This document shows positions 23,322 through 36,060 of a stretch of DNA of 64,000 nucleotides, one piece after another. The notes below the pieces were generated by a model. That model was not told where the DNA came from. It worked only from the letters and a program-made list of their open reading frames with translations, and searched no databases. Position 1 is the stretch's first letter; each line of letters starts with the position of its first letter. The stretch comes from Apostichopus japonicus. Taxonomy: Eukaryota; Echinodermata; Holothuroidea; Aspidochirotida; Stichopodidae. The translations under genes and the position numbers were made by a program. Location: contig NC_092567.1 in the NCBI RefSeq assembly GCF_037975245.1, positions 7,688,714 to 7,752,713 of the forward strand. Direction: 5' to 3'.

Positions 23322-26040
23322 AACATCACTATGCCACCTTACATTACATCTCCGAAATATACGTTTTCAATCGATACTCCTGTTGCTACGTACAACTGAT
23401 TTTCATGTTTTGATGTATAATAAATTATAATGCAAATGAACATGAAATAAAGAAACACCTTGCATGAAATTGCAACTGTTTCTTTTATAACGACCAAGGG
23501 TATGCATTAGCCGCGGGATTGCGCGATTCCCACAATTTGATTTCAAATCCCGAATGTCAAAAGTTGCCAAGACGGGATTTCCCGTAAAAAAAATCAGCTC
23601 TCAACTTGAATTAAACATAACGGCCCTGACCGTGTAGCGATTCATCGCTAAACTATCGCACTTGGAATAAACGTTTAGTAAAAAGCCAGGAATATTTTTG
23701 TTTTTTTATCCCGTCTGTAATCCATCTTAACATCCCGTACATTTCCTTGCCAGTCTTTCCTTCTATTAACAAATGAATGAAGAATTATAGCTATTTTGAG
23801 AATTCCAATATTTACGCACACTCGAACATATACAGTAGCTATAACTATACGAGAGGAAAGCACTTGCTATGGACTACCAGAGTTAGCTGCTTGATGACAT
23901 CGAAGACACCTGCACTCGACAAACTATGTTTGCGTAAAATCCCCACAAAGCACCGACCACATGGTAGGCTAAAATCACAAAGAGTCACAAATTTAGCCTA
24001 ACCATCTGTTTATTCGCTTAAATTGTGTCGCAGTTAGCTCGCACTAAAATAATCACCGAATACTTTCGTTTTTGCTGCTATCTTTGACCACATGGTAGCC
24101 TAACACCACACTAATTCAATGGGAAAATCTTGCCTTAAAACCATCGGTTTTATACACATACTCACCAAAAGCGTATAGCGATGTTTACAACTTTCAAATA
24201 GCTGGAAATCGGTAATTGTTTGGAAGGTATGTGCTATGTTTTCAAGAGGTAATGTTGTATTGTAAGTACACTGTTGCTGTTGAATTGAAGATTTCAATTT
24301 TGAGAATTATTCACCAGTATAATATTTTCGTTTTCCGTGTTGAATGATTTTTATCCACACACGAAAAAAAAATTAGAAATTGTAAGCAATTAAACAGCCA
24401 TCTACACTACAAGAAAGTTATTTCATTAAATGAATCTTCCGTATTCACGTGTCTTGATTACTCAAAACATGAAATCATGAAAGCACTCGCATAGCAGTTA
24501 TACGCGATCCCATCCGCCCCCCCCCCCTCAGAAAACGGGTACCCGTTTTGTGTGTTTTCGATTCGGGTACACGAATGTTCGGTCGGGTACCCGGGTGTCC
24601 GGTTACCCGACTCAGGCCTAGAATGTTCTTACTCATTAAATAAGAATAATGCTCAAGAGAAAGTTTTCATCCTTCGCTTGGATCAAGTAAATCATCATGG
24701 ATGTAACTATGCTGCAGGCTATGGTAGTCTCTGATGAAAAAGGAATTATCGTGGGTATTCAAACGAGATACATATTTCTTGAGTTTAATGGAAATGAGCA
24801 TTTGTCATATCGTCACCAGTATTGTTACTGAATTAGAACCGTAAAACTAGGGACGTGCAGTTAGCTATAGCAGATGCTTAGATCTGAACTGGTTAAACGG
24901 CCGATTATGTAATAGAGTGCGCACTGCAACTATGATATCTGTGTAAGATCGGCTGCAATAGTCTAGGCTCGCATTCAAATTCCAGAAGCAGAACATGTAA
25001 ACAAACAGAAACAATGAGATGCTACAATGGTCTGTTCTATTTCAATTCAACAAGGATTGTTATTGTATACAATTGCTGCTGATATTTCTGTTTAGTTCAT
25101 TTGCAGTTTTGTCATGGCCTTTTTGATGTTCTGAGAGACAAACCACGACACAAAACATAATTTATATTGATATGATATCTTCATTCATAGTTGCTTACAT
25201 GTAAGTTTTGTTCGTATCCATCAACACTTCTGTCGATAATGCAGGCTTCTTGAAACTTCTTAGACATGTGGAAGGTGTTATTGTTCAATGTTACAATTGT
25301 GCATGTCAAGTCATAATAACACGATGTTAGATTATACTAACCTTCCTCCTCCATATAAGGGACAACTAGAGAGATTGATGTATTTAGTCTTAATACAGTT
25401 TAAAAAAAAACATATCTAAGAAAGTGGCTGGAAACAAGACATATAACCTTAGTTTACACAACTGACATACTCTCAGGACATCGGAAATGGGATCACGTGA
25501 TTGTGACGATGATTTGTCTAGTCTTGTAGCTCCATAATTTAACTCAATAATGTAATTCCAAAAACAATTAGTCTTTTTCTATTATCAATATCAAAATTTT
25601 TGGTATTCATGATCTTTGATGACGTCACTAATGCGTTGTAATATAAAGCTGAATATCTTGATAACCGGGTAGCTTTACAAACATCACGAGCAATCAAATG
25701 TTTAATTTCTCTGTACAATAACACATCTATACTAAGATTCTACCTAAATTCATTATTTAAATGATTAAGAGTAATATCAATACATACAAACCACTCTATC
25801 TCCACTCCTCAACATTATTTCTCGGACTCGTACACATTGTACGCTCTTTAATTGCTTTGTGTTTATAGGACACCTCGAGATTCTCATTGTTAATGATGGA
25901 GTGACGTCACTGCTGATGATGTCATCATTGATCAATTTCAAAGACAGTATACTAGTTAGTGTAAACAACACGTTTGCCCCGATTCATTAAACGTTTGACC
26001 ATTTTAGACAGATGTGTGTTAAATAGCTACTAAATGATCT
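23322..26040. other. Intronic DNA with small GC-rich palindromes
   Basis: No gene supported. It includes a GCGGGATTGCGCGATTCCC / GACGGGATTTCCCGT patch (about 23511-23588) and a cluster of GGGTACCCG-type palindromes (about 24536-24608). The rest is AT-rich. Confidence 0.4.
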
Positions 26041-26165
26041 CGTGATAACAGCTTAGAGAGAGATTCAGAGATGATGTTATCGAAGTCAGTTTGTTCATCA
26101 TTTACAATTTCGAAAGCGCCGACATTTAGACGAGTGACGAAGTGTACAAAATTTGATTTTATCAC
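26041..26165 (+). pseudogene. Decayed copy of the 21872-22067 LRR-like exon
   Basis: The DNA CTTAGAGAGAGATTCAGA aligns with TTTAGAGAGGGATTCAGA of the orphan exon. The residues SLERDS match, then a small frame change is needed to continue with DVIEVSLFI, which parallels DTIQVVLFI. A stop follows soon after (GACATTTAG). No matching donor remains. This is a broken duplicate and cannot be used as an exon. Confidence 0.55.
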
Positions 26166-26704
26166 TGCATTTTCTGGAACTCTAATAACGTATTCCTGCC
26201 CCCCCCCCCTCTTTTACCACTCTATCCACTCTGCAAAGTAGGGTGTCAGCTGCCACTTGCACCGTGGACCTACACCTATGATGTATTTTTAGTAGAGTCT
26301 GAAGAACATTAAACAAAGAAGCCTGAGCATAAAAACATGTAAAAAGATCCTTTACATAAACCTTCCTGTAACGAACTGGGATGCTCTTATAGATCCAGCA
26401 GTCCTCTTACATGCAGACTAGCTACGTGGTTATCAACAATTCTTTTTGCATACATAATTTAATTTAAATTTGCTATTATACAAATCTCCTTTTTCTTCTT
26501 TTAACAAACTTGTGTAAACAGTGTTTAATGATGGCTCTTGTGATTTCTGATGACGTCACTGATGTTGAGTGTTCTCTGATCAGTTCATTGTCTCATGGAT
26601 TATTATTCTTGATATGAGCATCGAATACTCGACTATCATGATTTGGTTCTTAATTTAATTCAAGATTCCTTCCTATTTGAGTTGTGTCATATGTTTTTGG
26701 TAGG

Positions 26705-26905
26705 ATAACTGATCAGTTATGCTAATGAGATGATAACAATTCTAACATGATTGATTTAATAACTAAGAGGATACTAGTTGTAAACTGATCAGGTATAAAA
26801 CCGAGATGATAATGATAGTAAACTGATCGGTAATCTGAATGAGTTATAAGGATTGTAGACTGATCGGCTATATTACTGAGATGATAATGATAGCAAACTG
26901 ATAAG
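26705..26905 (+). repeat. Imperfect tandem repeat, about 38-bp period
   Basis: The word GTAAACTGATC or a variant recurs near 26780, 26818, 26855 and 26892, with GAGATGATAATGATA between. A fifth, weaker copy lies at the left. About five degenerate units, intronic. Confidence 0.75.
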
Positions 26906-27070
26906 TTCAAAATTAAGGAATCAACTAGATTGATTACTCAGCTGATATGAAGTTATCATCGAGAGCCAACATAAATCGCTTGAATATAATGTTTATTATT
27001 TCATTCCAGACCAAAGAAGATTAACTTGCACTTACATTTGTTCATCAATTTCTTTCATTTTATTTATCAG

Positions 27071-27123
27071 TTTGGAACTCGCGGAATATTCGCCGTCTGA
27101 ATCTACAGACCGGTCAATGGCAG
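27071..27123 (+). CDS. Exon: start of the C-terminal tail
   Basis: A 53-bp exon between TTATTTATCAG and GTAAGA. In the frame demanded by the neighbours (phase 1 in, phase 0 out) it reads WNSRNIRRLNLQTGQWQ, preceded by a valine formed at the junction with 19941-20020. This gives SLKSRNVK-V-WNSRNIRRLN without a break. A second frame is also open (LELAEYSPSESTDRSMA) but leads to a stop in the next exon. Confidence 0.6.
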
Positions 27124-27981
27124 GTAAGAGATTGTGCACCTTTCGTTCAGATGTTGCTCATAATGCATTCTGGTCAGCTTATTTGAGCTAAGCTGCCCTC
27201 TGTGTTACTTTACCAGTAAATATAAAATCAATATTGTGATAACATTATCGGTGAAATGCACTTAGTTGATGGTAGCAATAGAATTAAATTGTGATTAACA
27301 GAAACGAAATTAAAACAACAGACATTTTCTCTCCCCTTCCCCAAACGTTGGTCTAATGCTTTCCATATCGTTGTTTTTTCTACCTAAATGTCACCCCGTG
27401 TGTCCCTTATTACCCAACCATAAATTAATTGTATTATTCAAGATATTCTCTCACAGGTATATATAAAAGCACAATACTGCCTTGTAGAAACGAGACACTC
27501 ATGCTAAGTTCTAATCAGAATTGTATTCATGTTTGCTTACATTGTAGAAGGAAACTTACTTCATCAAAACATAGTGAATATTTATGTGTATTATCTACTA
27601 TAGTGTTAACTGAAAAGATAACATAATGAAATCCTTTAAATACTGCTCGATTGTTGAATGATACCAAAGTTTAAATGTTAGTGACGTGGTGTCCATTTCA
27701 CATTCAAAGAAGTGGAATATATGCCTTTAAGAAAGACATATAAAATTGTGATTACTTTTCTTTACTTCCTTCTACCACTGTCAAATCAGCTTTGACAGAA
27801 AGAGACAACAAAGTTAAATTTTTAATATTAATAAGAAAAACTTCAGGTCGTCAATGGCAAACAGTTTTCTTCATTTCATCCCTGTTGTTTCTTCGTCTAA
27901 ATGTGATTTAATATGTTTTTAAACAGAAGTGTCTGAAATAAGATACACTTCGTACAAAATATGAAAAACTGGTACTCCAGC
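27124..27981. other. Intronic DNA
   Basis: I see no gene or clear repeat in this part of the intron. Confidence 0.4.
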
Positions 27982-28991
27982 TATATAGCTATGTAGCTAC
28001 GGGGAGCCTGGGGGCGGGGCCCCCATGAAATCGGCTGGCCGCCCACTGGCCCCCCACTGGGAATGGGGTAAAAACAAAATGTTGTAAAAAAAAACTCATC
28101 AGTTCGATTCACTAATATTTTTTGTTCAATAATTTGGGAAATAGAGTTACACAATTTGCTCGTCTGCATCTGGCAGAATAAGAATAATACAATATCTGTA
28201 GTAATCATGAGAATGGTCACACAGCATGGCATGCATGGCAATGGTCGATGCGACGATTGCGACCATACACCACGAACCTTGTGCATGTGCTGCGCGATAT
28301 CGATATCTACCAATACATATTATCGGTCATCGATTGGCACTAAAACCCAGATTCTGATGACAGCTGCCTCAAGAAACCCAATAAATGGCCTAATTAGCAC
28401 CGAGCCACCAATGTGGACCATTACCGAAACATCGATGCGTGTTAGTCTTCCATCCCCTTTCTCTAATGCTATTTAAGTCCACATGTGGGCATATCCTGCA
28501 AATCTACCGATAGCCCACAGGGGTTTGCAGTAGTATTTATGCAGTAACTTGCCCGAATCATTTTCAAATTTTTGCCCGACAATTCCATGATTTTCTTTAT
28601 TTAGCATCATGATGCCCGAATATTTCCGTGTAACATCACCGTAAGTGCAGTTCATCTGGGCTACCACGCTTTTTGCACGATCATTTTTTTTTCTAACTAG
28701 TCAATTGTATACCTGGACCAAGGGGGCGGAACCGGGGGGAAAAAGGGGCACGTGCCCCTCCCCCACTTTTCCTCAGGTTAAAAATGCGCCTTCTTTCTAC
28801 ATAAAAATTGAGGTGCCTCAAGTTAGCAAGAAGCCAGGGAACCAGAATGAACACTCGGGAAGGGCCGTTTCCGGCCATCTGAGGGGTTTGTAAAACCAAA
28901 AATTTTCTAGTACGCTCCGCGCCAACCGATGGTGACGCTCCGCTCAGATAGTCGTGCATACAACTTTGCAAATCCTGGCTAAGCCCGTCAC
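27982..28991. mobile_element. Decayed hAT-like element
   Basis: The left part (GTAGCTACGGGGAGCC, then GCCCCCATGAAATC and CCCCCCACTGGGAAT) matches the left part of 2490-4257. The right part carries a subterminal module and ends AATCCTGGCTAAGCCCGTCA, a corrupted version of AATCCTGGCTACGCCACTG. No target duplication survives. A further G-rich internal boundary near 28710-28760 suggests that more than one element is merged here. Confidence 0.55.
28852..28952 (+). repeat. Conserved subterminal module, copy 8
   Basis: Contains CTCGGGAAGGGCCGTTTCCG, AGTACGCTCCGCGCCAACCG and GGTGACGCTCCGCTCAGATA. The GGTGACGC change weakens the hairpin stem. Confidence 0.8.
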
Positions 28992-29761
28992 TTTTAACGA
29001 ATTTCTGTGAGTCAAACTCAAAACATTTTCGAATGGAAAAAATTTGTTAAGATATTAACAAGAAAAAAACTCTAATTCGGAAGATTCCTACATTAGCAAC
29101 TAGCATGATTTCACCTCATTTTCTCTCAAAAGAAAACTTGTTCCTTGTTTCCCAATTTGCTTATTGGATACTGCAGTGCTAGTATGCATATTTTCCTTGA
29201 GGGGGGGGGGGTGGGGCGTTGATGGAGTGATGTGTATACACAAACAAGATAATACAATAAGAGTTATATAGGGTACTAAATATAAGGCTGCATCAGTCCA
29301 ATCGAATTTCTGCAAAGTGCCCTTTGATGTCGGTGCCCCCCCCCCCCCCAGATTAAAAGTGCTTCCGCCGACCTTGACCTGGATAATCCCCGACATGAGT
29401 GTATAAAAGAAGCATTTCTTTTGCATGGATGGTGGGGGGAAGTGCATACAAGCCTAGAAGTACAGGTTTATCATATTCTTTGTTATATTTTATACTTTTT
29501 TGTGAGACAAATTGCAGTCTCACCCGACACAGCGTCTACGTGTCGTTGAATAATGTATGTTTTTTTTTTTCTGGAGGTAGCTGAGTACTGTGTTAAAATA
29601 ATAAATAAGGTAACTAAATATAGGAGCTTAAAAAATATACTGTCCCATTTTTCCCCTTCAAAGTGATGTTACCATTTTTTCTTCTTCTAATTTACCAAAT
29701 TTTTGGGGAAGTGTAAATTTCTAAAACGTGAGATTATAAAATAAAGAATGTTTAGATGCAA

Positions 29762-29870
29762 CTTGCGAGGCCTCAGAAGTGCCGTTTCCGGCAACCTGAG
29801 AGGCATTGTGTGCCAAAAATTTTCTTGTGCGCTACGGGCCAACTGATGGTGGCGCTCCGCTTAGATAGTG
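29762..29870 (+). repeat. Conserved subterminal module, copy 9
   Basis: Contains GAGGCCTCAGAAGTGCCGTT, CTTGTGCGCTACGGGCCAAC and GGTGGCGCTCCGCTTAGATA. Confidence 0.8.
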
Positions 29871-30055
29871 TCACGGGAACATTCAGGCACAAAAAGTTCT
29901 ACCCCCAAACTGAAATGGTCCCGTACGCCTATGATGCCAACTTCCCTCAAGTTAAAAGTCTGGCTGAGTTGGCAAGGCCAGTCAGCATGAAAGAGAAAAA
30001 ACTTTTTTTGCATTTCTGTCACCAAAGTTGCACATCTTTTTGGTTGCTATTTTGC

Positions 30056-30154
30056 TTCACAGGTGCCATCTCCTGCGATCTGGGGGGGGGGGTGCTGAAA
30101 TCTCTAATTTTCTCTGTACGCTCCGCGCCAACTTAGGTGGCGCCCCGCTCAGAT
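30056..30154 (+). repeat. Conserved subterminal module, copy 10
   Basis: Starts in CACAGGTGCCATCTCCTGCG and continues with CTGTACGCTCCGCGCCAACT and AGGTGGCGCCCCGCTCAGAT. It lies 82 bp before the right terminus at 30236. Confidence 0.8.
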
Positions 30155-30496
30155 AGTAACCTCCGCTCCCCCCCCCCCCCCACAAGAAAGAACAGCCCCC
30201 ATGGCCCCCACTCCAAAAAATCCTAGCTACGCCACTGACTACAATACTGTATCGTTATACACTAACAGAGAATACTCATAATAGTTCACAAAGATTTAAG
30301 TATATGGGACAAAATCACTCTGTATTTTCTAAACTAATTTCGAGATAGCCGTCACTGCATGTAAACATGCAGCAAAGAATAAGAATACTCGATCGAAGTA
30401 GTTTCAGTTTGTAAAGATCCAACGTTATCCTTTGAGACATTCAGAGAAAAGCAGAATTCAGATCGCTGCGTAAGAAAGGAGAGAAAAATTGAGAGA

Positions 30497-30886
30497 TTAT
30501 ATTTATATTTATATTTAGGTTTGTAGTCTGGTTCAGGGCCAAGGCCCTCTCCAACGACTTTTCAACTTAACCCTGGTCATTGGTAACTTGTCACACCTAC
30601 ACACCAAAGTGTGCACAATTCAATCAATCTCTCCTGGGGCACCACAGTGCACCACAACCACGTGTCCCCCGGGGGACTTCCCATAAGGTGCAGCCACAAA
30701 TCGGCGCACGCAACTATATTTACAAGTTACTTCGCATGTCCCCATTTATACACCTGGGTAAAGAGAGGCAATGGAGATAAATCGCCTTGCCCAAGGACAC
30801 AACGTAATGATCTGGCCAGGACTCGAACCTGTAATCCTTAGATCACAAGTCCACTGCCTTAACCACTTGACCACAACGCCCTCTCC
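30497..30886 (-). mobile_element. tRNA-derived SINE
   Basis: Read on minus, the element begins GGAGAGGGCGTTGTGGTCAA and has RNA polymerase III promoter boxes: box A-like TGGTCAAGTGG and box B GGTTCGAGTCC about 35 bases further on. A non-tRNA body follows with TGTGTCCTTGGGCAAGGCG and CCCAGGTGTATAAATGGGG, and it ends in an A/T-rich TATAAATATAAATATAA tail. This is the standard plan of a SINE mobilised by a LINE partner. No clear target duplication is seen, so the ends are approximate. The body motifs resemble SINEs I know from invertebrate deuterostomes; the exact family is not assigned. Confidence 0.8.
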
Positions 30887-32489
30887 AGATCGGAGCGCAG
30901 GGAGGCGGGGGGGGGGGGAGTAGTGTCTTGATATGCTAGCATTGTTTTCATGAATCTTATTAATGTTTAGGGTTTTTGGTTGTTTCTGTTTGCGTGAGAC
31001 GTGGGTCTTCCATGCATTATTAAAACACTAACTGTTATGGGCTTGCTTTACCTCTTGCATATTCACAACTACTGTACATTTACTAATGACGTCATCTCTA
31101 CGTCATCGCCCTCGTAACAGTCCATGCTAGTACCACGTCCTGATACCAGTCAGAGGTCTATAAACCATTGTTGGGGAACCATTGCCTCTCACCCCGTTCC
31201 AATAGCACGGTTCTTTGTTGTCTTGCCGTAACAATGCGTTACCTGTTTATTCCTATAATTACTACATTCTGTGTTGACTGAATGATCTTCACGTCTTTAG
31301 TGACTTTCTTTTATCTAATTATCTTCACTTCTCCTACGGAATGGACTTCCCTTTTCCATACCATATTTCACTTCCATCCAGTGAATTGTAGCGGATCCCT
31401 TTATAACTATTTCAACTGTCCTTGGATGAACTTTTAATCATTTATTAATTACGTGCTGCTCCTTTTGACGAAGTACTCTTTATCGCTGATCATCGCAAAG
31501 GCCCAGCTCTACTACACCATCGAGTTCATCGACTTCAGACCCAGTCTTAATAGATAGGTTATTTCTTTCTATCTGGCGCCTTAAGTTAACTGTATTTTTG
31601 TTATTCACTTATTTGTACCATTCACCTTTATTACCCATATTATTTGTAGAATATAGAAATATGATTATTCAAAATACCATTCGAAACCTCGTCCATCTTT
31701 TCTTGTATGCGTTAACACCCTTGGAAACTCTTTCTGCCGGATACGAATTATTTACATGTCGTTTCCGTAACACTAACATATATATTACTTTAAAGTGTTG
31801 GTCTTGATTCAAGTAATTACTAATAAATTAAATTTAACTATTTCTATGGCATTTTGCGAATTAGTCATGTGGTAATGGGGATAATTGTAATTGGAACAGA
31901 TGTATGCGGAATTTGGCTTTACAAACTTATTTTAAGTTGGTTTCTATACTTTCGTAGTATTTAACTCAAATGAAGTTGTGAATTAAGTCACAGGGTAGAC
32001 GTTTCGATAAAATGAAATAAAGCTGCATGCTACGTTATATGTTATAACGTTGACCAATCTATATAATATTCACACATAACTGGATTCCACTGCAAATAAG
32101 TAAGAGATCTGTTGTTACAATCACATGATTCCTACTTATTAGTGGGTTATTTATCGTTTAATCAGATTCAGACAATAATGGGTTCCACAAATTTATTGTC
32201 ATGTATCATTTGTTTGTTTCAAACCTTTAATATTCTGTCTACTCTCATCTTTCCTGGTGTGATTTTGGTGAAATAAAGTAATATTAAGTTTTCAAGGTCC
32301 TTATCTTTCCTTTAACGACCAAGTTTGTTATGGGCAGATTGTAGCAAAAACAACACAAAATACAGAAGCTATAAATATCCATTATGGTATTCTTCCTTGT
32401 GAATTAAATCTTGCTAATAAATTAACCGTGTTGCTAAGAAAGCTTCAGGGGATTAGAAGGATCACTTGCTTAAATTAGTATTTATCCAG
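30887..32489. other. Intronic DNA
   Basis: No gene supported. It begins with a poly-G run (about 30906-30918) next to the SINE. The remainder is AT-rich. Confidence 0.4.
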
Positions 32490-33110
32490 ATTAGTGTATA
32501 CGTCACTGACATAAGTGTGTGGGTCCAACAGGCTTAGATATAATGAAAGGACTGGTATGGTTTTTATTTGAAACCAATAGACTCTGGTATATTCTGAATG
32601 GTAATGCTTGCCATGATCTTAGTCATTTGTATATATGGAGGAAAGAGGAGCTATTTTAATTACTGACATTTCAAGGACTCCGGGGGGGGGGGCGGTGGGC
32701 GGAGGATAAGGATCCTTGTAATCGTGTACAATGGGAACAAATTAGAAAACAGAAAGAAACTCTGTAGTATATATGTGTAGCTCCTCTTATCCGCTTCGTT
32801 GTTATCTTGTACGGATACCATGGTAACCAAAACAAATGCAATCTCTTTATAAAATATAAATATAAGACAAATTTGTACTATTTCCCGCGTGTTTGGAACG
32901 GACACAAACAAACATACATTAGACGATTTTGAATGTGTCAGGATCCGAAGGGTGGGGGGGGGGGGTTCGAGTGGAGTTGTTCCAACTCGGTTAATGATAA
33001 TATCGTTGAATACTTATAATTTGTTGTCGGCTAATTGTTTATTGTATCTTTATAATTATCTGCAATTGTTAAAGATATTATATTGCAACACCTGGACCTT
33101 ATCATTAGTG
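32490..33110 (+). repeat. Diverged direct duplicate, copy 1
   Basis: Shares TGTGTGGGTCCAACAGGC, a G-rich patch, and TTGTATCTTTATAATTAT followed by TGCAACACCTGGACCTT, in the same order, with 35600-36060. The copies are well diverged and differ in length. I see no coding frame. Confidence 0.6.
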
Positions 33111-35599
33111 TCTAGGATTGGGTGGAGAGTTAAGGGCGCCAAGTAAAATACAGGAATAACTCACGTAAATTATGTATCACGTTTATTCCAAACGTAGACA
33201 CAAACTTTTAAAATATCTTTACACAAAATATCTAATACATATCTTTAAAATATATGTTTATAATAAAACTATGTAAGCAAATCACGAGCATCGTTATGAT
33301 AATTAACAAACGAGCATAGCATTTCAACATTCAGTAGAACACTAGTACAGAAGTGCACTATTGATATCCTTTCTTCTAAGTTCAATCTTACTCAATTATT
33401 AACTCAAATTTATCAAGGTAAATGTTTCTGCGACGGTTCCACGTACACTCATGTGTATAAGACATTAAATACCTGTAGTTTATGGTCAGAAATGAGGATG
33501 AACTGGTAATATAACAGATGGTGACCGATGCGAAGCAGCGCGATTTAACATTGTTGTTCTTTGTATGGTTTAAAACCACACTAGACACTGGTTCACATTG
33601 CCAATTGTTTGTGTGTGGAGTGCATAGATAAACGAAATTTCGAAAATTTTCGAAATTGTGAATATCAGACACACCGTTTTCCAGAGTGCAAATGCTGGAC
33701 ATTTTGGCGATTACATAAACGAATGAAGAGGTGATACGGTTATTGATAAAATGAAAGAAAATCGAAGACTACTGTATTTTGTAATTTGTGAAAATATAAT
33801 ATTCGTGATTTGGAATAAACTGTATAGAAGCAGGTCTTGCAATTTTTTTAGTGGCTCTAGATTGGCTCTGTGGAGTAAATCAGTACCGATGATTCAGTAG
33901 AGCTGTCTGTCAAGGGTCACGGTTTTGACGATGTTTCGCGGGGTTTTTAGTTGTAACTAGTAGATGATGGCGATGGAAGCTCAATTTGCCTTAGCGCTTT
34001 AATTGATTATCATGAGATTTGTATTACGAAGCAGGCGTCACATATTGGAAGAAGTATTCCTGCAAAGACAAGAAGCCGCTGTTCGCCGACGGAGAGCGTG
34101 TAGACGCATATTCATTTGTAACACACAGCGAAATATTATGGATCCATAATTACAGATACGACTGTCTGGTATAACAGACAACAATTAGTCATAATTATGG
34201 TCTATATTGTTGCAGTCGCTCCGGACTAAGACATGTTTGTTTACATGGATGAAAGTGCTACAGTATGCATAGCTATAGAGACTTCAAATTAGTTTTGGTG
34301 ATTTTTCTAACTTTAAGATATTGACTTAAAAGATTTTTTGTTTACTAAATGTGTTTTAAACTGTTATAACAGTGAGGAATTGGACATTAGTATGTTATAC
34401 AGGGCACGATAGGACAGAGCGTTAATCTAGAATATGATCTACATTTTACCCGACAATCTTGAAATGAGCGCAATCTTACATGTTGTCAAGTGTCTACTTC
34501 CTGTCAGACTCACAGTATACTTTAGAAACCCTCGTGATAATATTACAACGCTTTCATCACCCTTCTATCATCCAAGCTTTGTATTTTGCTCAACTTTCTG
34601 TTGGTGCTAGAAACCTACTTTCCATATTGTATTATAAACTGTCCCTACTCCTCTCTTTCAACACCGTTTCATCTGATTTGGAAAGATATTCATGTGTTCC
34701 TAAAGCAGCTATATCCGTTGTTGTATTATATTATTAATTTAACATGAAACGAAACCTTGTGCAACTGTAAATGTTTAGATAGATGTGTGCGCATTATTGA
34801 AGTGGTAATTCATTTAATCACACGGTGCACTTTAGGATATTATTCTAATTCAGTAAACTTGAAGCCAATTAAAGACAATTGGTCATAAAAATCTACGTAT
34901 TGCCTACTTATCGTAATGGCACACTTTCTCGGGTTTGATTCGTTATTTTTAAATAATATATCAAAAGATAGAAAAAAAACTTCCTTAGAGATTCTAATTG
35001 GAAAGGGGGGGGGGGGGGTTCCTACGTCCCCATACTGAAGTAACGACAATTACATTTAGAGTTAAATTTGCAATTGTCCAACGACGAGGAGTTATTTCTC
35101 CAGGATGCATATATATCGTAAAATACACAATATTCGTTAGAAACCTTGTGACGAGGTTGGTACAAATAAATGAAAATAACGAAGTCTCCTTTCCACGCTC
35201 GTACTCCAGCACTTTCGTCCTATTTCCTGATTTTTGTTGTCCTTCTTTCTCTGCATATAGACCCCTTTATGCTCTCCTTATTGAAGTAATTGCTTTGTGA
35301 ATCAATGAACATTATCAATTTTAAAATAGAGAATATTCAGACAGATAAAAACATATAAAGCGAAATGAATCTACCGTGCTTCCAGTGTTTCTCTCCACAC
35401 CGTCTCTGTCAAAAAATGTTTTCTTGGTAAAAATATCAATGGATAATTTTCATCTCTAGAATCTTTACGTCTGGCGTCTCTGCACGCATCAATATGCCTT
35501 CAACAATCATTTAATGTTACTCGGTTCAAGTAGTGTGAGTTGTAATGGGATTTAAGGGATCCCTATTTATTATATTTCATTATTGATTTAGATTGATGT
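33111..35599. other. Intronic DNA
   Basis: No supported gene. Short open frames (33388-33702 minus, 34480-34737 plus) have no recognisable content. A 13-base poly-G run lies at about 35006. Confidence 0.4.
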
Positions 35600-36060
35600 A
35601 TATATATTGTACGTGACTGATGTGCATGTGTGGGTCCAAGCAGGCCTCTATATAGAAGGACGTATCTGGGTTTAACTTAAAACTTAGAAACAAATGGATT
35701 TTTTAAGATCTCTTCAACTTCATGCACTTTAACATACTAGGAAAATTAATTGTTTGTACAGTGCTATGAATAAGCAGCATCATTATGATACAAACAATAT
35801 CAACGGTGAATCTGAAGTAATAGTGTTTTTAAAATATTTGTTATTCCTTTCGTCTTTTTAATAACGGCTATATAAAATTAAAAAAAAATAATAACTCGAA
35901 GGAGCTTGGGCCCGAGTGGGAGGAGAGGGGGTGTTCAAAGTACCTGGTTATGTGTTTGATTATGTAAAATTACCACCCAGCAAGTTAACTATTGTATCTT
36001 CATAATTATACTCAAGTACTGATGATAAAATAATGCAACATCCGGGCCTTGTATCCTCAC
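35600..36060 (+). repeat. Diverged direct duplicate, copy 2
   Basis: Carries TGTGTGGGTCCAAGCAGGC, a G-rich patch at about 35908-35932, TTGTATCTTCATAATTAT and TGCAACATCCGGGCCTT, collinear with 32490-33110 about 3 kb upstream. Confidence 0.6.

Larger units (their letters stand above)
29190..30236. mobile_element. Decayed hAT-like right ends (left end not found)
   Basis: The right terminus AATCCTAGCTACGCCACTG ends at 30236 and matches the right end of 2490-4257, but I cannot find a matching CAGTGGCGTAGC left end. The left boundary given is approximate. Two modules lie within 400 bp (29762 and 30056), so this looks like two truncated elements side by side or nested. Confidence 0.5.

Noticed and set aside
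29756-30136. 126-codon frame across the module copies
   Set aside because: Most module copies are open in a frame reading like KFFLYAxRQPMVALRLD, but this reflects GC-rich sequence with few stops. Copies differ by frame-changing indels, so no protein is conserved.
30497-30886. A functional tRNA gene on the minus strand
   Set aside because: Box A and box B are present, but the sequence continues into a SINE body and A/T tail, and the tRNA part does not form a proper mature tRNA.
33388-33702. 104-codon minus-strand frame
   Set aside because: No recognisable motif, low-complexity DNA around it, and no splice or promoter context; treated as chance.
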